47,978 nt of DNA from an uncultured Actinomycetes bacterium (GCA_900313905.1 OMTG01000168.1:1-47978); one strand, 5' to 3'; positions 36,076 to 44,422 are shown, counted from the stretch's first letter. The notes: a model not told the origin generated them from the letters alone. Program-made: numbers and translations.

Positions 36076-37109
36076 CGTCCATCACCCTTCTGGCCTTGGT
36101 GGCTGAGCGTTCCCCTGCGGCCGGTCTGCGCCTGGAGCGCGGGGACCTCCGATGCGATCCAGGAGGCGAGGGTGCCCCGCTCCTGGGAGTCGCGCCCTTC
36201 CTGCAGAAGGACGGCTGCTTCGGATACGGCGAGGATGAGCTCGTCTTCGGATCCCGTCTCGACCGGCAGGCGTGAATAGACCCCATCGGGCAATTCATGC
36301 TGCTGGATGAGGACTGTATCGGCCTCGGGGTAGCGCTCCAGGATATGGCGGAGGCCGACTCGCGCCTCATCGATGAAGCCAAGGCGGAAATCGATGCTGA
36401 TGTTCGCGATATCGAGCCAGGCAGAGCGCGGTAGGCTCTCGTGCTGCACGTACTCGAGGAGGTCGGTGAAGCCGTTCGCATCCTCGAGCTTCGCAAGCGC
36501 ATAGGCTGCTGTCAGGTGCGCCCCTGCCTCATCGGAGGGGTCGAGCCTGATCGCCTTCTTCGCGAACTCTATGCTCTGACGGTAATGGCCACAGATGAGG
36601 GCACGGTCCGCTTCTGCTGCGATCCAGCGCAGATAAGGGGCAAGGGCCAGCCGGCAGATGAGGCTGCGCTCCTCTTCGGAAGTGGCAGTCTTTGCCTCTT
36701 CGGCCATCTTCTCGCTCGTTGTCTTGGCCTCTGCCTCATGCTCCAGGAGATAGCGGTAGTAGCCCTCGAAGGTGTTCGACTGGGCAGCCGCCAGCATGCG
36801 CTGGGCATCCAGGTTGCCGCGGTCGAGCACGAGCGCTTCGGAGAGGAGCTTCTGTGCCTTCGTGACCAGGTCATCCACAGCATTGTCTGCAGCGAAGGGG
36901 AGGCGGTAGTCGATGATGAGGGCAGCTTCGGAGACGAGATGGAAGGCGCGGTCGGAATCCTTCTGGGGAAGGGAGTCGCGTTCCTTGGCATACCGGGTGC
37001 CGAAATCCTGGAGCTCGTGGGCTGCTTCGGAGACCGATGAGGAGGCTTCGCTCTGGCAGAAGCGAAGAACCATGTGCTCATAGTCTTCCTGGACCGGATC
37101 GAATGCCAT
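36072..37109 (-). CDS. TPR-like repeat protein A, unknown
   Basis: 345 residues, helical, acidic, no signal peptide. AIRLDPSDEAGAHLTAAYAL, then LEDANGFTDLLEYVQHE and RLGFIDEARVGLRHILERYP are TPR-like, and VLDRGNLDAQRMLAAAQSN supports this. The C-terminal tail is basic (TGRRGTLSHQGQKGDGR). ATG 37109 with GGAGGAG six bases upstream. First gene of a two-gene minus-strand operon with its paralogue, divergent from cstA. Confidence 0.75.
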   Translation of the reverse strand: MAFDPVQEDYEHMVLRFCQSEASSSVSEAAHELQDFGTRYAKERDSLPQKDSDRAFHLVSEAALIIDYRLPFAADNAVDDLVTKAQKLLSEALVLDRGNLDAQRMLAAAQSNTFEGYYRYLLEHEAEAKTTSEKMAEEAKTATSEEERSLICRLALAPYLRWIAAEADRALICGHYRQSIEFAKKAIRLDPSDEAGAHLTAAYALAKLEDANGFTDLLEYVQHESLPRSAWLDIANISIDFRLGFIDEARVGLRHILERYPEADTVLIQQHELPDGVYSRLPVETGSEDELILAVSEAAVLLQEGRDSQERGTLASWIASEVPALQAQTGRRGTLSHQGQKGDGR

Positions 37110-37147
37110 CTCTACTCCTCCTTCCGCAGCGGCAGCCGTGTCTTGTG

Positions 37148-37162
37148 CCTGTATGGTACAGG
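37148..37162. promoter_or_regulatory. palindrome upstream of the TPR operon
   Basis: CCTGTA-TGG-TACAGG, perfect 6-base arms, 39 bases before the start of TPR protein A. Possible operator; no matching regulator known. Confidence 0.35.
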
Positions 37163-37585
37163 AGTTTGGCGTGGCATGCGCGTGGGCACAGGGAAATAAG
37201 CCCTCAGATTCCTACGATATTCATCGACCGGAAAAGTGGACCGCCAACGGCTGGATTTCATCGGCAAACGGCGCAAAGTAAGCCAGAAAATGGACTGTTT
37301 CTGGACGAAAAGTAACAGACGCGTGAACTGGCCGTTACAACTAGAAAAAGGCATATATGTACAATTGATTGCAAAATTGTTGCATGAACGAATAAATCAA
37401 GTAAACAACAAAGTATTATGCATAAAAGAAGGCATCAATTACGTAAACGTGCAAATGTGAAGATGATTGGCCGCTTCGGACGACCTGAACGGCCTCTTGA
37501 AATCGGTGTATCGTGCGTCCTCACCTAGCGCCGAAGTACAGGAAAGGCCTGCTACGCGGCGTCCATCCTAAGGAGGTAAGAAGAC
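37163..37585 (+). other. long AT-rich leader of cstA
   Basis: About 420 bases with no credible gene. 37270-37460 is strikingly AT-rich (runs such as GCATATATGTACAATTG) for this GC-rich genome. TATTAT near 37414 could be a -10. TTGTTG and CAACAA flank a 23-base spacer (about 37378-37412). A 74-codon frame (37236-37460) has no ribosome site and atypical composition. An unusually strong ribosome site, AAGGAGGT, directly precedes cstA. Confidence 0.45.
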
Positions 37586-39421
37586 ATGAACGGCATCACG
37601 ATCATCTTAGTAAGCGCGGTGGTCCTGATTATTGGCTACCTCGGGTATGGACGCTGGCTAGCAAAGACTTGGGGCGTCGACAAGGACGCTCTCACTCCTG
37701 CAGTCCGTATGGAGGACGGCAAGGACTTCTCTCCTGCATCGCGTTTCACCGTGTTTGCCCATCAGTTCTCTTCGATCTGCGGCGCAGGCCCCGTCCAGGG
37801 CACCATCGTCGCGATGGCATTCGGATGGGTCCCGGTCATGCTCTGGGTCCTCATCGGCGGCATCTTCTTCGGTGCCGTGCATGATTTCGGCGCCCTCTAT
37901 GCTTCGATGAAGAACAACGGCAAGTCCCTGGCGCAGCTCATTGAGAAGTACATCGGCAAGACCGGCAGGCGCCTGTTCCTGATCTTCAGCTGGCTCTTCT
38001 GCCTGATCGTCATCGCCGCCTTCACCTCGATGGTGGCAAGCACCTTCAAGATGGTCGCAGCTGACGGCGGCGGCGTCGACGTCGCGAAGTCCTACTACGG
38101 CGCAGCTGCAGGCACCATCTCGCTGCTCTTCACCTTCGTCGCGATCGCCTTTGGCTGGGCCTGCCGCAAGTGGAACCTCAAGGGCCTCGCCCAGTTCCTC
38201 GTCGCCTGCGCCCTCATCGTCGTCATGTTCGCTGTCGGCATGCAGTTCCCGCTCTACCTCGACACCAACGGCTGGATTGCTGTGACCATGGCATACCTCG
38301 TGTTCGCGGCAGCCATGCCGATCCAGAAGCTCAAGCAGCCGCGCGACTACCTCACCACCATCATGATGGTCGCCATGATCGTCGCTGCCGTGCTCGGCAT
38401 CTTCGCCCTCGGTGCCAACGGCCAGGCCGAGATGACGGCCCCTGCCTTCGCTGGCTTCGCGAACGCGAGCGGCCAGTTCCTGTTCCCGGTGCTGTTCGTC
38501 TCCGTCGCCTGCGGCGCCCTCTCCGGCTTCCATTCGCTCGTCTCTTCCGGCACCTCCTCCAAGCAGGTCGCCAATGAGACCGATGCGCTTCCTGTCGGCT
38601 ATGGCGCCATGGCGCTCGAGTCCTTCGTCGGCATGCTCGCTGTCGTCATCGCAGCCATCATGTTCAAGGACATGAACACCTCCAACGCAACACCGTTCCA
38701 GATCTTCGCCGGCGGCGTCGCCAAGGGCGTCGAGCTCATGGGCGTCAACGCCACGATCGCCACCGTGTTCATGACGATGTGCGTGTCCGCACTGGCCCTC
38801 ACCTCCCTTGATGCTGTCGCCCGTATTGCCCGCGTCTCGCTGCAGGAGTTCTTCGCGAAGACCAACGATGCCCGCGCCGTCTCCACTGAGCACACCGGTG
38901 CCATGAAGGTCGTCGGCAACCCCTGGTTCGCCACGGTCGTGACGCTCCTCGGCGGCCTCTCCCTCACCTTCGGCGGCTACCTCAACATCTGGCCGCTCTT
39001 CGGCGCCTCCAACCAGCTGCTCGGCGGCATGACGATGATCACGATCGCCGTCTTCTGCAAGGTCACGGGCCGCAAGGGCTGGATGCTCTACGTGCCGGTC
39101 GCCTTCCTGCTCTGCTGCACCTTCACCTCCCTGGTCCAGTCGCTGATCGGCTGCGTCACTGCCATCGCCACCTATGGCCTCTTCGGCACGACCGCAGCAG
39201 GCGCCTCGGTGCTCGCGACCTCGGGCATCCAGCTCGTCTTCGCCGTCCTCCTGGTCGTCCTCGGCGTCATCGTCGCCTACAACTGCCTGAAGGAGTTCTT
39301 CACGACGAAGCCCGGCTCCATGCCGGACGAGGAGCCCGAGTGGTCCGAGCTTGGCCGCAAGAAGTTTGAAGAGGCCCAGAAGACCCCGGCTGTCGACGCC
39401 AAGAAGAAGGTCACTGCCTAA
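37586..39421 (+). CDS. cstA: carbon starvation protein CstA (peptide/pyruvate-type transporter)
   Basis: Polytopic membrane transporter of the CstA family, induced by carbon limitation and implicated in peptide or pyruvate uptake. 611 residues with many membrane helices. N-terminal YLGYGRWLAKTWGVD, then FAHQFSSICGAGPVQGTIVA and FFGAVHDFGALYAS are family signatures; GALSGFHSLVSSGTSSKQ lies in the central part. The tail is hydrophilic and charged. ATG 37586 follows AAGGAGGT. Codon 8 is the rare TTA. Ends in a textbook terminator, so probably monocistronic with a long regulated leader. Confidence 0.95.
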   Translation: MNGITIILVSAVVLIIGYLGYGRWLAKTWGVDKDALTPAVRMEDGKDFSPASRFTVFAHQFSSICGAGPVQGTIVAMAFGWVPVMLWVLIGGIFFGAVHDFGALYASMKNNGKSLAQLIEKYIGKTGRRLFLIFSWLFCLIVIAAFTSMVASTFKMVAADGGGVDVAKSYYGAAAGTISLLFTFVAIAFGWACRKWNLKGLAQFLVACALIVVMFAVGMQFPLYLDTNGWIAVTMAYLVFAAAMPIQKLKQPRDYLTTIMMVAMIVAAVLGIFALGANGQAEMTAPAFAGFANASGQFLFPVLFVSVACGALSGFHSLVSSGTSSKQVANETDALPVGYGAMALESFVGMLAVVIAAIMFKDMNTSNATPFQIFAGGVAKGVELMGVNATIATVFMTMCVSALALTSLDAVARIARVSLQEFFAKTNDARAVSTEHTGAMKVVGNPWFATVVTLLGGLSLTFGGYLNIWPLFGASNQLLGGMTMITIAVFCKVTGRKGWMLYVPVAFLLCCTFTSLVQSLIGCVTAIATYGLFGTTAAGASVLATSGIQLVFAVLLVVLGVIVAYNCLKEFFTTKPGSMPDEEPEWSELGRKKFEEAQKTPAVDAKKKVTA

Positions 39422-39446
39422 TCTCTGGCTCATAGCCAATGCATCG

Positions 39447-39480
39447 ATGCACCCGTTCCATTCGGAGCGGGTGCATTTTT
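39447..39480 (+). terminator. Rho-independent terminator of cstA
   Basis: ATGCACCCGTTCC (39447-39459) pairs with GGAGCGGGTGCAT (39464-39476), 13 bp with one G-T, loop ATTC, then TTTT. Confidence 0.95.
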
Positions 39481-39744
39481 ATTGGTGCCCAATCCATTTT
39501 CATGCGGAGAATGCAGATGGCTTCCTTCTTGTCAACAGCCGTCACCGACGAATATCGACCATTTACCCAAAAGATGAATGCCTCGGTATATTTCAAGTTC
39601 GGCGGGATACGTACTTATTTTGGTGGGCTTGGCAGGCTTTGCGCCGGCCGGGCACGCTGTGCGCAAGGGGCGTCAGGGAAGGACGCCTACAGCGCTTTTC
39701 CGCTGTTTAGACTGGCAGCGGCAGACCGAAAGGATGGAAACACA
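39481..39744 (+). promoter_or_regulatory. leader of the alcohol dehydrogenase gene
   Basis: Gene-free apart from an in-frame open extension of the dehydrogenase frame that begins inside the cstA terminator and is not used. It must contain the promoter. I looked for a Rex-type TTGTGAA...TTCACAA operator and did not find one. Confidence 0.35.
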
Positions 39745-40971
39745 ATGGGTCGTTTTACCAATCCGCGTGACGTCTACTTTGGAGAGGGCGCTCGCCACGA
39801 GGTGAAGAACCTCAAGGGCCACAAGGCAATCATCGTCTCCGGCGGCCACAGCATGCGCCGCGGCGGCTTCCTCCAGGATGTCCAGAAGGATCTCGAGGAC
39901 GCTGGCTTCGAGGTCAAGCTGTTCGAGGGCGTCGAGTCCGATCCTTCCGTCGAGACCGTCGAGAAGGGCGCGCAGGTCATGCGCGAGTTCCAGCCTGACT
40001 GGATCGTCGCAATCGGCGGCGGCTCCCCGATCGATGCTGCAAAGGCCATGTGGGTCTTCTACGAGTATCCTGACGAGACCTGGGAGCACATCATCCAGCC
40101 GTTCAGCTTCCCTGAGCTCCGCCACAAGGCCCATTTCTGCGCCATCTCCTCTACGTCCGGCACCGGCACCGAGGTGACGGCCTTCTCCGTCATCACCAAC
40201 TATCAGCAGGGCATCAAGTACCCGCTTGCTGACTTCAACATCACGCCGGATGTCGCAATCGTCGACCCTGAGCTCACCTACAGCATGCCTGCGAAGCTCT
40301 GCGCCCACACCGGCATGGATGCCCTGACCCACTGCCTCGAGGCCTATGTCTCCACCGCAGCCTCCATGTTCACCGATGCAAACGCCCTCCACGGCATCCG
40401 CGAGATCACCGAGTGGCTGCCCAAGTCCTACACGGGTGACCATGAGGCACGCGAGCACATGCATGAGGCACAGTGCATCGCTGGCATCGCCTTCTCTTCG
40501 GGCCTTCTCGGCATCGTCCACTCCATGGCTCACAAGACCGGCGCTGCCTTCTCCGGTGGCCACATCATCCACGGCTGCGCAAACGCCATGTACCTCGGCA
40601 AGGCCATCGAGTGGAACTCCCGTGACTCCCGCGCAAACGAGCGCTACGCCTACGTCGCAAAGGAGATCCTGCATCTCCCGGGTGAGACGAACGATCAGCT
40701 CGTCGCCAACCTTGTCCAGTACATCCGTGGCATGAACGACAAGCTGAACATCCCGCAGTCCATCAACAACTACGCTGTGGGCGGCATCAAGGCCGACGAT
40801 AACGACCAGCCGGTAATGGTGTCCGAGAAGGAGTTCCTCGAGAAGCTCCCGACCATCGCTGCCAACGCCGCTCTCGACGCCTGCACGCCCGAGAACCCGC
40901 GCGAGACCAAGCCGGAGAACTTCGAGGCCATCCTCAAGTGCTGCTACTACGACGAGCCGGTCAACTTCTAA
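39745..40971 (+). CDS. iron-containing alcohol dehydrogenase
   Basis: NAD(P)H-dependent alcohol/aldehyde oxidoreductase of the Fe-ADH family, probably disposing of reductant in fermentation. 408 residues. Cofactor loop AIGGGSPIDAAKAMW; metal ligands Asp192 and His196 (MDALTHCLEAY), His259 (HSMAH) and His276 (IIHG). The segment KTGAAFSGGHIIHG is the variant with three extra residues seen in clostridial-type members. ATG 39745 with AAGGATGG nine bases upstream; the upstream in-frame ATG 39439 lies within the cstA terminator and is rejected. Substrate (ethanol, butanol, other) not decidable. Confidence 0.93.
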   Translation: MGRFTNPRDVYFGEGARHEVKNLKGHKAIIVSGGHSMRRGGFLQDVQKDLEDAGFEVKLFEGVESDPSVETVEKGAQVMREFQPDWIVAIGGGSPIDAAKAMWVFYEYPDETWEHIIQPFSFPELRHKAHFCAISSTSGTGTEVTAFSVITNYQQGIKYPLADFNITPDVAIVDPELTYSMPAKLCAHTGMDALTHCLEAYVSTAASMFTDANALHGIREITEWLPKSYTGDHEAREHMHEAQCIAGIAFSSGLLGIVHSMAHKTGAAFSGGHIIHGCANAMYLGKAIEWNSRDSRANERYAYVAKEILHLPGETNDQLVANLVQYIRGMNDKLNIPQSINNYAVGGIKADDNDQPVMVSEKEFLEKLPTIAANAALDACTPENPRETKPENFEAILKCCYYDEPVNF

Positions 40972-40995
40972 TCAGCTCCTCGCATCGTCCCTTCC

Positions 40996-41025
40996 AGGAG
41001 GAAGCCTCTCGGGGCTTCCTCCTTT
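40996..41025 (+). terminator. terminator of the alcohol dehydrogenase
   Basis: AGGAGGAAGCC with GGCTTCCTCCT, perfect 11 bp around a 6-base loop, then TTT. Confidence 0.85.
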
Positions 41026-41064
41026 CGTATGGACAGATGGTCCGGCTTCTTATGCAGGCAAGAC

Positions 41065-41101
41065 AAAGGCCCCCTGATGCACAATGTCGCATCAGGGGGC
41101 C
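41065..41101 (-). terminator. terminator of murE
   Basis: GGCCCCCTGATGC (41068-41080) and GCATCAGGGGGCC (41089-41101), perfect 13 bp; AAA at 41065-41067 gives a short T-run on the minus strand after murE. Confidence 0.8.
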
Positions 41102-41127
41102 CTCTGTGTTAATGGGGGATGATAGAG

Positions 41128-42681
41128 CTACTCTGCCGTCTGGGGATGGGCAGCCAGATAGCTCCTGACCGCATCCTGGAAGAGGTCTGCATCGAGGGGT
41201 GCTGGCGTGAAGCCGCCATTCTCGTGCTGGACACCTTCTGTGCCACGGGCAAGGACGCAGACGACCGCAGGGCCATCTCCCTCGTAGGCAAGCTCCACAG
41301 CGCGTCTCACGGCCTCGCGGCGGTCAGGGACGATCTCGTAGGGCACGCCTGCAGGTGTCGACTCTGCCATCTCGTGGCAGATGTCCTCGACCTTCTCGTG
41401 GCCCGGATCGTCCTTCGTGAAGATGAGCTCGTCAGCGTACTTCGCTGCGACCTGCGGCAGCTCATGGCGGCGCTCCACAGCCTTGTCGCCGGTGGCGCCG
41501 AAGACGGCGATGATGCGGTGCCCCGGGAATTCCTCCTTGATGCTCGGGAAGAACTTCTCGAATGCCATCTTGTTGTGGGCGAAGTCGATGATGCCGGCGA
41601 TCTTGCGGTCGGGGGTCGGGATGAGCTCCATGCGGCCGGGGACCTTCGTGCGGGCAAGGCCTTCTGCGGTCTGCTCGTAGGGCACGCCCAGAAGCTCTGC
41701 CGCCGCGATGGCGCAGAGCGCATTGTCCACATTGAAGAGGCCAGGCATCGTGAGCGTGATGGAACCTTCCCAGGAGGGCGTGCGGCAGGTGAAGGAGACG
41801 AACCCCATCGTGCTCTCTATATCGTGGGCATAGATGTCGGCGGTGGGGTCGTTCGTGCTGAACGTGACGACGCGCTCGCACTGCTTTGCATGCGCCATGA
41901 TCTCGTCGAGATGGTCGGAGCCGAGGTTCACGACCGCCTGCTTCGCCTGATCGAAGATGCGGAGCTTGCTTGCGAAGTAGTCCTCCCACGTCGGATGCTC
42001 GAGCGGGGAGATATGGTCGCGCCCGATGTTGAGGAAGCAGGCGATATCGAGGCCAAGGGCATCGACGCGGTTGTACTTGAGCGCCTGGGAGGAGACCTCC
42101 ATCAGGGCATAGCGCAGGCCAGAGTCGCGCATATGGGCCAGGTAGCGGTAGAGGTCGGGGGACTCGGGCGTCGTGTTGAGCGACTCCTGGGAGCTCACGC
42201 CGTCGAAGGTCTCGATCGAGCCGACGAGGCCGCAGGAGGAATAGGGCTCCTGTCCATCCAGGATGGCACGGAGCATGTAGGTGGTCGTCGACTTGCCCTT
42301 GGTGCCCGTGACGCCGACCGTGGCAAGCGAGCGGTCTGGGTGTCCCCAGGCGGCAGCTGCCACCTGCGCCATGGCAGGACGGACATCGGTCGCGATGAGG
42401 GCCGGAAGCGAAGGCTCGCATGCGGCAAGCTCATCTGCATGCCCCTCGTCACAGAGATAGGCTTGAGCGCCCTTCTCGCGGGCGCCCGCAAGGTAGGCAG
42501 GCTTGAAGCTTGCGCCCTTGCAGACGAAGAGGTGGCCCGGCTCCACGACACGGGAGTCGCAGTCCGCTCCGCAGATGGGGAGCTCCGATGCTGCAGGAGA
42601 GAGTGTGGTCTTCTCCGACAGCAGCCCGTGGGTGCGCAGCAGCTGGGCCAGGTCTGCCAATGTGAGAAATGAGGTATCCAT
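41128..42681 (-). CDS. murE: UDP-MurNAc-tripeptide synthetase (MurE)
   Basis: Adds the third residue of the peptidoglycan stem peptide in the cytoplasm. 517 residues: N-terminal uridine-binding domain (CDSRVVEPGHLFVCKGA), ATP loop GTKGKST at 126-132, EVSSQALKYNRV, carbamylated-Lys segment ASKLRIF (Lys239), and a C-terminal domain with IDFAHNKMAFEKFF. At 424-427 it has DDPG where diaminopimelate enzymes have DNPR, so the added residue is probably Lys or Orn, consistent with Coriobacteriia. ATG 42681 begins the conserved domain but has no ribosome site; a -10-like TATACT is 7 bases away (see promoter). The frame is open to 42750 but that stretch is not family-like. Confidence 0.93.
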   Translation of the reverse strand: MDTSFLTLADLAQLLRTHGLLSEKTTLSPAASELPICGADCDSRVVEPGHLFVCKGASFKPAYLAGAREKGAQAYLCDEGHADELAACEPSLPALIATDVRPAMAQVAAAAWGHPDRSLATVGVTGTKGKSTTTYMLRAILDGQEPYSSCGLVGSIETFDGVSSQESLNTTPESPDLYRYLAHMRDSGLRYALMEVSSQALKYNRVDALGLDIACFLNIGRDHISPLEHPTWEDYFASKLRIFDQAKQAVVNLGSDHLDEIMAHAKQCERVVTFSTNDPTADIYAHDIESTMGFVSFTCRTPSWEGSITLTMPGLFNVDNALCAIAAAELLGVPYEQTAEGLARTKVPGRMELIPTPDRKIAGIIDFAHNKMAFEKFFPSIKEEFPGHRIIAVFGATGDKAVERRHELPQVAAKYADELIFTKDDPGHEKVEDICHEMAESTPAGVPYEIVPDRREAVRRAVELAYEGDGPAVVCVLARGTEGVQHENGGFTPAPLDADLFQDAVRSYLAAHPQTAE

Positions 42682-42688
42682 GAGAGAC

Positions 42689-42694
42689 AGTATA
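42689..42694 (-). promoter_or_regulatory. -10 box for a probable leaderless murE transcript
   Basis: TATACT on the minus strand, ending 7 bases before the murE ATG. With no ribosome site in between, transcription would start at or next to the ATG. A weak TTCATT 16 bases upstream may act as -35. Confidence 0.45.
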
Positions 42695-42751
42695 AGCCAG
42701 CTGGCCCCGGAATGAATTGGGTCCATCCATGTGCTAGAATTCTCTCGCAAT

Positions 42752-42827
42752 GGGCGATTGGCGCAGTGGCTAGCGCAGGTGCTTTACACGCACAAGGTCG
42801 GGGGTTCGAAACCCTCATCGCCCACCA
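42752..42827 (+). tRNA. tRNA-Val(TAC)
   Basis: Acceptor GGGCGAT/ATCGCCC, D-arm GCGCAGTGGCTAGCGC, anticodon loop TTTACAC giving TAC, T-loop TTCGAAA with stem GGGGG/CCCTC, discriminator A and encoded CCA. One mismatch at pair 27-43. Confidence 0.95.
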
Positions 42828-42839
42828 GATGAGGGATGG

Positions 42840-42874
42840 AGAGGCTGGAGGTCTTCGGGCTTCCAGCCTCTTTT
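42840..42874 (+). terminator. terminator of tRNA-Val
   Basis: AGAGGCTGGA (42840-42849) with TCCAGCCTCT (42862-42871), then TTT. It lies just before rph, so rph needs its own promoter or read-through. Confidence 0.85.
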
Positions 42875-42896
42875 GGCACATGCAGGAGGAATTGCT

Positions 42897-43646
42897 GTGG
42901 AACAGGGAGACAAGGAGCAGGAGCGCTCCTATGGGCGCGCTGCCACGAAGATGCGTCCGGTGAAGCTCACCCGTGCCGTCATGAAGAACGCGCAGGGGTC
43001 CTGCCTCGCCGAGTTCGGCGACACGAAGGTGCTCTGCTCGGCCACGATCGAGGAGGGCGTGCCCGCCTGGCGCAAGGGCAGCCATGCGGGCTGGGTGACA
43101 GCCGAATACGCGATGCTGCCGGCCTCGACGAACAGGAGGACCCCACGCGAGTACAAGGGCCGCAAGGGCCGCTCCATGGAGATCGAGCGCCTGGTCGGCC
43201 GGAGCCTGCGTAACGTCTGCGACATGAAGCGCATGGGCGAGATCACGGTCACGGTCGATTGCGATGTCCTGCAGGCCGATGGCGGGACCCGCACGGCCTC
43301 GATCACGGGTGGCTGGGTCGCGCTCTACGAGGCGTTGCGCACCTGGTGCGATATGGGGAAGCTGAACCATATCCCCCTCACCCATCAGGTGGCTGCCATC
43401 TCGATGGGAAAGGTGGGAGGAAGGCTCCTCCTCGATCTCGACTATCCCGAGGACAGCTCGGCCGAGGTGGACATGAACCTCGTCGAGCGCGACGATGGAG
43501 GCATCGTCGAGGTGCAGGGGACAGGCGAGCGCGCGCCGCTCACCCGCGAGGAGCTCAACACCCTCCTCGATATGGGCACCTCTGGCATCGAGGAGCTCAT
43601 CGCCCTGCAGCGCAAGATCACCGGCTTCGTGCCGAAGAAGGACTAG
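42897..43646 (+). CDS. rph: ribonuclease PH
   Basis: Phosphorolytic 3'-5' exoribonuclease trimming tRNA precursors. 249 residues. DTKVLCSATIEEGVP, RTPREYKGRKGRSMEIERL, GRSLRNVCD and DCDVLQADGGTRTASITG are the family blocks. GTG 42897 has AGGAGG seven bases upstream; a TTG at 42873 lies in the T-run of the tRNA terminator and is rejected. rdgB follows after 9 bases, the common rph-rdgB pairing. Confidence 0.96.
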   Translation: MEQGDKEQERSYGRAATKMRPVKLTRAVMKNAQGSCLAEFGDTKVLCSATIEEGVPAWRKGSHAGWVTAEYAMLPASTNRRTPREYKGRKGRSMEIERLVGRSLRNVCDMKRMGEITVTVDCDVLQADGGTRTASITGGWVALYEALRTWCDMGKLNHIPLTHQVAAISMGKVGGRLLLDLDYPEDSSAEVDMNLVERDDGGIVEVQGTGERAPLTREELNTLLDMGTSGIEELIALQRKITGFVPKKD

Positions 43647-43655
43647 GAGGAGACT

Positions 43656-44285
43656 ATGGAGCTGTCTGAACTCGATCCGGCGACCACGATCGTGGTCGCA
43701 ACGGGCAACCCCCACAAGGTCACGGAGATCGAGGCCATCCTCGCTCCTGTGATGAAGGGCATGAAATTCGTCGCCCTGGGAGAGCTCGGGGACTTCCCCG
43801 ACCCCGAGGAGACCGGCACGACCTTCGCAGAGAATGCCCTCATCAAGGCCCAGGCGGCGCTCGATGAGACGGGGTTTGAGATGGCCGTGGCCGATGACTC
43901 GGGCCTCTGCGTCGACGCCCTGGACGGGGCGCCAGGCATCTACTCTGCCCGCTGGGCAGGCGAGCATGGCAACGACGATGCGAACAACACGAAGCTCGAG
44001 CAGGCAATGGCGGAGGTGCCCGATGCGCAGCGTGGCGCCCACTTCCATTCGAGCGTCGTCTTCGTCGAGCGCGATGAGGATGGGGAAGAGGTGCTCTACG
44101 GCGACGGCGACTGCCCAGGGAAGATCGGCTACGAGCGCCGGGGAGACGAGGGCTTCGGCTACGATCCGCTGTTCCTGCCGGATGAGACGCCGGGAAAGAC
44201 GATGGCAGAACTCTCGTTGGAGGAGAAGAACAAGATCTCGCACCGCTTCCATGCGCTCGCAGATCTCGCACGCAAGCTTGCCTAG
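43656..44285 (+). CDS. rdgB: RdgB/HAM1 non-canonical purine NTP pyrophosphatase
   Basis: Hydrolyses ITP, dITP and XTP to monophosphates to keep nucleotide pools clean. 209 residues. ATGNPHKVTEIEAIL is the substrate loop, ADDSGLCVDALDGAPG the metal site, GFGYDPLF and KNKISHRFHAL the closing motifs. ATG 43656 has AGGAGGAG in the gap after rph. Ends at a strong terminator. Confidence 0.96.
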   Translation: MELSELDPATTIVVATGNPHKVTEIEAILAPVMKGMKFVALGELGDFPDPEETGTTFAENALIKAQAALDETGFEMAVADDSGLCVDALDGAPGIYSARWAGEHGNDDANNTKLEQAMAEVPDAQRGAHFHSSVVFVERDEDGEEVLYGDGDCPGKIGYERRGDEGFGYDPLFLPDETPGKTMAELSLEEKNKISHRFHALADLARKLA

Positions 44286-44292
44286 CACGGAT

Positions 44293-44317
44293 GAGCCCCA
44301 CTCGCTGGGGCTCTTTT
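44293..44317 (+). terminator. terminator of rph-rdgB
   Basis: GAGCCCCA (44293-44300) with TGGGGCTC (44306-44313), 8 bp, 5-base loop, then TTTT. Confidence 0.9.
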
Positions 44318-44333
44318 GCAGCCTTTGCAACAG

Positions 44334-44378
44334 AATTGGTATCGAATTGTGTTGCTTGTGCCAAAATTGGTATCAAAT
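44334..44378. promoter_or_regulatory. two direct-repeat operator candidates upstream of nagB
   Basis: AATTGGTATCGAATT (44334-44348) and AATTGGTATCAAAT (44365-44378) share AATTGGTATC and start 31 bases apart, three helical turns. The core TTGGTATCAA is an imperfect palindrome and resembles GntR/HutC-type sites (the Bacillus NagR dre site begins ATTGGTAT). Natural targets for an amino-sugar regulator. Confidence 0.55.
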
Positions 44379-44422
44379 AATCAAATCTTGGCTATCTCGC
44401 GTTTCCCGCATCCTCCCCTCGC

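Noticed and set aside
37236-37460. A 74-codon frame in the cstA leader
   Set aside because: No ribosome site, base composition unlike every gene in the window, no recognisable sequence.
39439-39744. N-terminal extension of the alcohol dehydrogenase
   Set aside because: Begins inside the cstA terminator, has no ribosome site, and the family starts at MGRFTNPRDVYFG.
42195-44330. A 711-codon minus-strand frame opposite rph-rdgB and across tRNA-Val
   Set aside because: It crosses a tRNA, its terminator and the rph-rdgB terminator, and part of it is the tRNA artefact (RVSNPRPCACKAPALATAP).
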